DNA from: Lichina pygmaea
Taxonomy: Eukaryota > Ascomycota > Lichinomycetes > Lichinales > Lichinaceae
Direction of reading: 5' to 3'
Assembly (NCBI GenBank): GCA_963422465.1
Contig: OY730172.1
Coordinates: forward strand, 1,984,001 to 2,048,000
DNA: 64,000 nt
The translations under genes and the position numbers were made by a program. How positions within the stretch are numbered: position 1 is the stretch's first letter; each line of letters starts with the position of its first letter. The notes beneath the pieces are model-generated. The model saw only the letters and a list, made by a program, of their open reading frames with translations. It was not told the DNA's origin and did not search any database. Shown here piece by piece: positions 58,161 to 64,000 of this stretch.

Positions 58161-61100
58161 ATGGCAGACGATGACGAATACATCCCCGACAATTCGTCCT
58201 CGTCCCCAGACCCTCTGGCCAGCGCGACCGCCGTCGCGGATCGATCCCCTCGACAGCCAAAGCCGAGCTCGAAAGCGGTCAGCGTTCCTCAGGTCGTCTT
58301 GACCAACAGGTCAACCCAACAAAAAGCGGTCTCCACCGTCATCGCCGGTCGTGACGGCCCCATTATGCCAAGCTCGCCCAGCGGAGCGGGAGGTGGCAGT
58401 CCGTGGCGGATTCGGGTAACCGTCGAAGCTGGGCACGACAGCCGTATCGACGCTTTCTCCGGCCTTTTCGTCGAGGGAGCAAGCCATTCGGGATCAAACG
58501 CACAATCGCGACTCGAAGTGCCTATCGTTCCTTACCTCGAAAATCAAGATACGTCGACCGTGCCACTGAAACCAGCCCACGATCCTATACAAGAAGCCCC
58601 TCGACGAAGAGGTCGCCCCAGGAAGTCAGAAGCCAACCAGTTGGCATCCTCTAAAACCACGACGAAAAATCCAAAGCCTAGAAAAATGTCGGCCGCCAAG
58701 GCACGCGCACCGAAGACAGATGCCAACGTCAAAGCCGACCCTCCGAAGAAACGCCGTGGCAGGCCACCAAAAGAGAAAGCAGGCGAAACTACCGTCGAGA
58801 CCGACGCCGATCTGCCGAGCATGAAGAGCGCTGTGACCGACACGTCTGGCCCCGTCGATGATAACCATGACGAGAGCTCTCTAGCGACCGCCAACCGAGA
58901 GGACGAAAGAAACGGCGGACTCACCCTTAGCGAGACCTCCGCCATCGACGAGGAGTCGACAGAAGCCAGATCGAACGGGCGGACAGCGCTGGCTAGGAAG
59001 ACGCCCACGGGCATCGGCCTTCCAAGGCCTGGCCAGCCATCTTCTTCCGTGAAAGAGGCGGGCTCCGGCTCGTATGCCGCCGACGTTGATGCTACGGTTG
59101 GGGTTCGTGACGAGTCGGCCCTACAAGGCGCCGGCACGGACACCGTCCTCGAGAACGAAGGCTTCAGCATGGTTACTGCGGCGTCGCTCACATCCGTCAG
59201 CGGACATGCTCTGACTGTGGCCGCAAACGACTCTGCAAATCTCGACTCGGACCTGACCGAGTCGCGGCTGGGTCCAGGCTGGTCGATCGAGGAGAGAAAT
59301 GGCCTGGACGGCCAGTATCGTGCCGGCTCGGCGAGCAAGCAGAGTCATCAGGAGCATGAAGATGTGGCCTCCTCGACCGCCGTTGCTGTGGAGTCCTCGC
59401 GCGAGGTCCTGGCGAGCAACTCTCGTTCATCGACCTCGGCCAATCGCACATCTTCTGCGATGCCCCCTCCGCGCGCCACCGCCGCTGCAGCTACACAGGT
59501 GCTCGAGTCCAGCATGGCGTCAAGAGACGTCGTCTCGCACATGACTCTCGGAGATGAATCGCTGGACGACCTGATGGAAGGAATCGAGAGCGATCGCGGC
59601 AGATCGACCGCTGGCGTGGACGCGTCGGGGCATCACCGAAAGGTCATCGAACCCCTCGGTCGAGGGCTGCTCGAGACGGCCAAAACGGCACCAGGAAGGC
59701 AGATGGGTGGAGACACCGGACCCGGAGCAGAGATGAGCGGCGGATGGGCGCATCAAGCTCAGCACGGCCACGGGAGGCCGGAGAGCAAGGCAAAGAGTGC
59801 CCGCGCCTCTCGTCGCACGACACAGACAACGCGACCTGCGTCTCAAACCATCACGTACCCGAAGCTACCATCCCAACGAGCTTCGGCAAGCGCGGACGAG
59901 CGCCCGTCGAACGGCGAACAACGCAAGGGCCAGCGTCCGTCTCGATCCGGTGGCGATGTAGAAGCGGCAAATCCAAAGCTGCCGACGCCCGCTGCGGACG
60001 AGACTCATACCGAGCGCGTCGCAGCCGGCCCTCGGGCACGCGTCGGAGCGCAGCCTCGACGAACGAAGCGACGGTCCGAGGACGAACGGACCCTCACGAG
60101 CATCGAGGCGGACGGCTCGAACGTTGGTGGCGTCGACGACTGGACCATCCACGCCGACCACCACTCGATGCCTCCTCCTAGCTCGGCCATGCCTCCTCCC
60201 AGCACAGTCGAACGGGTCACCCAGGCAGAAGCGAGCGAGTTCCGTGCTCAGGACCTCGAAGACGGCGCTAGCGTGCTCGACACCTCCACGCCATGTCCAA
60301 AGCGAAGCGACGACCACGCTCGAACTTTGGCGACGGCACTGGCGGAGGTCGCCAGAAGCCAAGGCGCGAACAACGAGAGCTCCGGTCGGCCGTCGATGCC
60401 GCGGAAGAGACGTCACTCCCGTTCGCAGCTGGACGGTCCACCAAAGTACAGGAGACTTGAGGAAGCTGGAACGAGACGGCCGGTACCAGCGGGAGGCGCG
60501 GATCACAAGCAGGACGGACAGCAGAACGATGCAGGTCGATCCTTTGAAGACACACGGGCGAGCCGTCCCGACGCGGACAACAGGTTCGACCGGCTCGCGG
60601 CGGAGCAAGCCATCGATGAGTTCCGCAAGCTCTCTCGAACCCAGCCGTTCCGGCTGCGACCCAGCGTCCCGCGCCCCTCGCTGCACGCACCCACGGGCGA
60701 GTGGTCGAAGAGGCATAGCTGCCACCTGTGGAACGTGTACAGGCTGTGCGAGGAGTCGACTCGAGCCCCGCTGGTCTCCATGTCTCTGAAGGGGCCGAGG
60801 CCACAGCCGTACTACACCAAGCCCGCGACGGAGTCGGGTCCAGACACGGCGGCCACGGCGGCCACGGCGCCCGCCGCTCCTGTCGAGCAAGCCGGCAAAG
60901 CAGATGAAAAGGTCGGTCTGTTCTCGTCGGTGTTCAAGCAACTGTGGTCGCTCGTGCCCGCTTCGGTGTTTGGCTCGCGGGCGGCGTCGGCGCCGGCTCC
61001 CAGAAAACCCCATCCCGCTCAACTGTCTCCCGTCATACGGATCCTGTCCCCGCCGGTGCGCATCCTCTACAACTACCACGTCAGCTGCGCGACCGTCGAC

Positions 61101-61454
61101 CGGATGCTCTCCCTCGGCGAAGCGGAGCTCCTCACGATCGAGCGCTTCATGCTGGACGTGCGCGACGACAACCGGCAGAACAAGCTGCGGGTCGCGAGAC
61201 TGGTCAAGCGCACCGAGGAGGGCACCTCGTCGCACGCGCGGCTGTACCAGCAGCAGCTTCGGGAGCTCAACAACGCCGGTCACAAGGAGTACGACGTCTT
61301 CAGCCCGGTCTACGTTGCACACCACCTGACGAGGGCGGTCCTCAGCCACCAACCGGAGCTGCGCCTCTTGAATCGGAAGAAATTGGAGGCGCTGGAGAAG
61401 GAGGGCAAGAAGCTGATGCCGGACGAGAGGCAGTACTATTACAAGTTGGTCTGA
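58161..61454 (+). CDS. Large AT-hook protein, probable chromatin/DNA-binding protein
   Basis: A single open exon of about 1097 residues from ATG 58161 (MADDDEYIPDNSSSS). Two AT-hook motifs are visible, APRRRGRPRKS near residue 150 and KKRRGRPPK near residue 195, each with the minor-groove-binding RGRP core. An N-terminal SPWRIRVTVEAG block resembles that of other fungal AT-hook proteins. The next 600 residues are disordered, rich in Ser, Thr, Ala, Asp and Arg. The last 250 residues are folded and probably the conserved part: HSCHLWNVYRLCEE, VFKQLWSLVPASVFG, ILYNYHVSCATVDRMLSLGE, ELLTIERFMLDVRDDNRQNK and YDVFSPVYVAHHLTRAVLSH. An upstream in-frame ATG near 57888 would add about 90 residues. The exact role is unknown. 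Confidence 0.78.
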   Translation: MADDDEYIPDNSSSSPDPLASATAVADRSPRQPKPSSKAVSVPQVVLTNRSTQQKAVSTVIAGRDGPIMPSSPSGAGGGSPWRIRVTVEAGHDSRIDAFSGLFVEGASHSGSNAQSRLEVPIVPYLENQDTSTVPLKPAHDPIQEAPRRRGRPRKSEANQLASSKTTTKNPKPRKMSAAKARAPKTDANVKADPPKKRRGRPPKEKAGETTVETDADLPSMKSAVTDTSGPVDDNHDESSLATANREDERNGGLTLSETSAIDEESTEARSNGRTALARKTPTGIGLPRPGQPSSSVKEAGSGSYAADVDATVGVRDESALQGAGTDTVLENEGFSMVTAASLTSVSGHALTVAANDSANLDSDLTESRLGPGWSIEERNGLDGQYRAGSASKQSHQEHEDVASSTAVAVESSREVLASNSRSSTSANRTSSAMPPPRATAAAATQVLESSMASRDVVSHMTLGDESLDDLMEGIESDRGRSTAGVDASGHHRKVIEPLGRGLLETAKTAPGRQMGGDTGPGAEMSGGWAHQAQHGHGRPESKAKSARASRRTTQTTRPASQTITYPKLPSQRASASADERPSNGEQRKGQRPSRSGGDVEAANPKLPTPAADETHTERVAAGPRARVGAQPRRTKRRSEDERTLTSIEADGSNVGGVDDWTIHADHHSMPPPSSAMPPPSTVERVTQAEASEFRAQDLEDGASVLDTSTPCPKRSDDHARTLATALAEVARSQGANNESSGRPSMPRKRRHSRSQLDGPPKYRRLEEAGTRRPVPAGGADHKQDGQQNDAGRSFEDTRASRPDADNRFDRLAAEQAIDEFRKLSRTQPFRLRPSVPRPSLHAPTGEWSKRHSCHLWNVYRLCEESTRAPLVSMSLKGPRPQPYYTKPATESGPDTAATAATAPAAPVEQAGKADEKVGLFSSVFKQLWSLVPASVFGSRAASAPAPRKPHPAQLSPVIRILSPPVRILYNYHVSCATVDRMLSLGEAELLTIERFMLDVRDDNRQNKLRVARLVKRTEEGTSSHARLYQQQLRELNNAGHKEYDVFSPVYVAHHLTRAVLSHQPELRLLNRKKLEALEKEGKKLMPDERQYYYKLV

Positions 61455-61930
61455 GCAAGGGCAGGTCTGGAGAGTTGGACCGGATTCGAGGAGGAGGAGG
61501 AGGACTAATAGATAAACCAACGGCCAAGGCATAAGGCAAGAACGGCTAAGCAGCTCAGCTAAGCAGCTCGGCATAGGTCGAACAACTTCATTGCTCAATC
61601 ACAATACACCCTGCTCAGTCACGCTACGTATCCATCTCTAGCAGTCGCCCCATCTGTACTTGGTACGGCCATGGAATCCATTTCAGACCTGGAAGTAGAC
61701 ACTGGGAAGTCGGTCCCAAGCTACTGTAGGACTTGTCGGGTATGACTAGCACCTCACAGGACTACTCGTACGTTGTACCTCGTACGTAACGTATTTACCA
61801 GTCACTGACGTACAGTACATCACCGATGGGAATACTTACGAGCGTGATGTTGTTGGGCGAACACATTGTAAAAACACATAGGTGGTGAAAGTCGACAGCC
61901 GGTCGACTATGTGGAGAGGTGCTGATAGCT

Positions 61931-62089
61931 GACAACCGGTCAACTGTGTCTAACTAAAATCTAGGAGCGATGACAAAGAAACTTCTGCAGGCTGTCACGT
62001 GCCTGCAGACAACAACTTAGCTGTCGCTCAGGGGAAGGCTGTTCTCTGCACCCCTGCAAATCCTCGGGCAACTCTCAGTAGAGTCCCCG
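61931..62089 (+). repeat. Dispersed repeat, copy B
   Basis: Second copy of the repeat seen at 46624-46803, same orientation, roughly 75-80 percent alike by eye over about 160 bp. Immediately to its left (61891-61910) is an additional GACAGCCGGTCGACTATGT that resembles the left end of copy A, so the left end may be partly duplicated. Confidence 0.7.
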
Positions 62090-62460
62090 GTCAATAGGTG
62101 GCCACCTACACCACCGTAGCCTATACCCGTGCCGAGGGGGGTGTTCGACCCACCGCCCCCTCCCCCCCTCCCCCCTCCCCCCTCCCCTCCAGAGAGGAGG
62201 GCACCTACCACAATAGCCAGAGATATAAGCATACGACACACACACTCGAGTGTGACGGGGCTGCCATAGAAGAGCTTGGACAGCTTCAGCGGGACTACGT
62301 ATACGTAGCAAGAACAACGATCGATCGTGAGTCCAGGAGGCTTTTGTGCGAGCACCGGAGCAATGTTTCCCCGGGTTAGTCATCGACCCGTCAACTTCCC
62401 CCCACCAACGGCCTCAGATGGATGATTGTTACGGTAGGCGATGAAGACATACCGTACGGA

Positions 62461-62518
62461 GTACCCGTGCCATGGGGGGGTATTACCACCCCCCCATGGC
62501 ACGGCACTGCACGGGTAC
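62461..62518. repeat. Nested perfect inverted repeat
   Basis: Outer arms GTACCCGTGC (62461-62470) and GCACGGGTAC (62509-62518) are perfect reverse complements. Inside, 17-bp arms 62465-62481 and 62488-62504 also pair perfectly (CCGTGCCATGGGGGGGT) around a 6-base loop. The two pairings share bases, so two alternative hairpins or a cruciform are possible. It lies about 140 bp upstream of the GPI15 start. Confidence 0.92.
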
Positions 62519-62653
62519 GTCCAGCTACAGCTACAGCCACAACGACAGCCACAGCCACAGCCACAGTCACGGCCACCGCTCCAGCTACAAGCCGCAGCTA
62601 CGGCCACGGGCTACGTCCATACCCGACCAAGGACCCACGGTAGGCAGCACAAG

Positions 62654-63388
62654 ATGAGCTCGATCTTCTCGCGCGAGCAGCATCACCTGCAGATCCACCG
62701 CCCGTCGCCGACGACGGTGGAGTTCATCGTGTCGACGAGGAAGCCGCGGCACGCGCAGACGCTGTTGTCCCGGGCCATCGGCGCGCTGTCGGTGCTGCTG
62801 CGCGTCGCCCTCGCCGCCGCGCTGCTGCTCTTGATCGTCTCCAAGTGGAGGGCCCACGGCCCCCTTGGTCCCGGGCCAGGCTCCACCGTCGACGGGACAC
62901 GCGGTTCGAACGATACGGTGGCGTCGCCGGCGTCGCCGGGGGCCTGGCTGGGTTCCGGATCGCATGCTCTCCCCGATGGTGCTGGTGCTGGGCTTGCGAC
63001 GCCCGGTCTTGCGACGCCCGGACGCAATGCCTCTGCGCTCCCGTCGTCGTCTGCCCCCGGGAGACCTGTCGAAGGCCACCCTCCCGCCCACGGCCTAGGC
63101 GGCCACAGACACGCCAGACACGATCGCACGGGACTGCGACCGGCCCTCCTTCGTCTCTACGAGGAGGAACAACGACGTGCGTGCTGGGACATGCTCCTCG
63201 CACAGCCGTGGTGGAAGATATGCGTGCTGGCTACTTTCGTGAGCTACGTTGCATTTCGGAGGGGCCATCACGGTACATTACATATCCTCCGTTCTCCCCC
63301 CGTCGTCGTCATCTTTGATCTCGTATCAAGACTCGAACGTTTTACTTGCCAGAAACACCCATCAACCCTGCAACCATCCCCCTCCCCT

Positions 63389-63468
<80 letters not shown>

Positions 63469-63791
63469 TCTCTCTACACAATCCATGTCTCAATGCCCCC
63501 TCCCAATTATAATAATAATAAAAAAGCCATACTCACCAAAAACACCGGCGGTCCCTTTGACCGCTGTCGAGCAAGAATCAAACAGAAGAATCCCTGCTCG
63601 TCCTCCGCGGCCTCGGCCTACAGACGTCGTCGACGTCGTCCACCTATCTGTCGTTGACGCCCCTGACGCGCTTCATCCCGACGGCGCAGGTGCAGGACAT
63701 CTTCATCCACGAGGCCTTCAAAGGGTTCGAGGTGCGCTTCTACGTCGTCGTCGTCGTCGAGGGCGAGGATGAGGTCGTTGTCGTCTTCCCT
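62654..63791 (+). CDS. GPI15: GPI15/PIG-H, subunit of GPI-GlcNAc transferase (3' end outside window)
   Basis: Part of the ER complex that adds GlcNAc to phosphatidylinositol, the first step of GPI-anchor synthesis. Exon 1 62654-63272 (ATG in MSSIFSREQHHLQIH) and exon 2 63586-63791 join in phase through a 313-bp intron that holds a long CT microsatellite. A GTGAGT donor at 63792 shows the gene goes on beyond the window. The PIG-H domain is in exon 2: EESLLVLRGLGLQTSS, FIPTAQVQDIFIHEAFKGFE, VRFYVVVVVEGEDEVVVVFP. A hydrophobic stretch in exon 1 (AIGALSVLLRVALAAALLLL) is the expected membrane hairpin segment. Between them exon 1 has an unusual Gly/Pro/Ala/His-rich insert of about 100 residues. 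This makes the protein longer than typical PIG-H, unless part of exon 1 is an unrecognised intron. Confidence 0.8.
63392..63464 (+). repeat. (CT)n microsatellite in GPI15 intron
   Basis: A TC/CT dinucleotide run of about 36 units lies within the first GPI15 intron and continues with an interrupted CCCTCTCTC block. It may act as an extended polypyrimidine stretch but lies about 120 bp before the acceptor. Confidence 0.93.
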
Positions 63792-64000
63792 GTGAGTTTT
63801 TTTTTTCTTTCTTTCCGTTCCTTTTCGTTTCTTTTCGTTTCCGGTTTGGGGGGGGGGGGTGTGGTTTCTGTTCTCTTCTTTTGTGAAATTGGTTTTCACT
63901 GTCGGTGCAAGAATGTGTTTACTTGGTAATTCTTCATTTCCTTGGTCGATGTCTACACGCTGTGTTTGCAACGTTGGATGGATGATGTGTCACGTCTCGT

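Larger units (their letters stand above)
61455..62653. other. Intergenic with dispersed repeat copy, nested inverted repeat and CCACAG array
   Basis: No gene seen. In order: GTAC-rich DNA (61765-61815), dispersed repeat copy B (61931-62089), a C-rich block (62155-62190), the nested inverted repeat at 62461-62518, and a degenerate CCACAG hexamer array (about 62536-62610) immediately before the GPI15 start. Confidence 0.7.

Noticed and set aside
59865-61598. Minus-strand frame of 577 codons opposite the AT-hook gene
   Set aside because: No domain; low-information Arg/Leu/Val-rich text typical of an antisense frame. The plus strand carries AT-hooks and a folded C-terminus.

Overview
The window is nuclear DNA of a filamentous ascomycete, most likely a Sordariomycete. 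The evidence is short GT-AG introns (52 to 235 bp, many with clear 5' donor consensus), a Zn(II)2Cys6 transcription factor, fungal-type Sds3-like, Rrt8-type and rvt-type genes, a Tad-like LINE, and G+C-rich coding sequence. Intergenic DNA is long, rich in simple repeats and homopurine/homopyrimidine runs, and studded with GTAC/TACGTA palindromes. No CRISPR array, operon or prokaryotic signal is present. Exon limits were worked out by hand from reading frame, splice sites and family conservation. Start codons were chosen as the first ATG that fits.

Layout. 1-1309: 3' end of a Tad-like LINE cut by the window edge. 1310-5280: intergenic. 5281-7393 (+): Zn2Cys6 regulator. 7394-9459: low-complexity DNA with a G29 tract. 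9460-10672 (-): secreted disordered protein. 11764-13213 (-): MCT-type MFS transporter. 13826-14203: diverged tandem array of hairpin-forming units. 14814-18818 (+): SEC24. 19687-20950 (+): Rrt8/EI24-like membrane protein. 21130-22272 (-): glutathione S-transferase with a possible mitochondrial leader. 23073-24264 (-): secreted Ser/Thr-rich protein. 27024-28258 (-): orphan Tps2 phosphatase domain with a frame break. 29123-30798 (-): EAF elongation factor. 32292-33785 (-): COG8. 34418-36513 (+): CCT3. 36946-37136: a very long GTT microsatellite. 38020-38838 (-): PRKRIP1 homologue. 39355-41208 (+): histidine-phosphatase family protein. 42885-43735 (+): unknown gene. 44194-46493 (-): fossil rvt reverse transcriptase gene. 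47131-48271 (+): BTB protein. 49332-50787 (-): coiled-coil protein. 53267-54601 (+): unknown protein. 55367-57102 (+): Sds3-like Rpd3-complex subunit. 58161-61454 (+): AT-hook protein. 62654-63791 (+): GPI15/PIG-H, continuing past the window.

The content is mostly housekeeping: COPII budding (SEC24), Golgi tethering (COG8), GPI-anchor synthesis (GPI15), protein folding (CCT3), transcription and chromatin (EAF, Sds3, AT-hook, Zn2Cys6) and splicing (PRKRIP1). No biosynthetic cluster is evident. Accessory material sits between the housekeeping genes: two secreted proteins, two genes of unknown family, the rvt fossil, the broken Tps2 fragment, the LINE end and a two-copy dispersed repeat whose copies differ mainly by transitions. 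The most unusual structure is the 13826-14203 array. Its roughly 75-bp units can each fold, and one stem position shows four different pairings among units.
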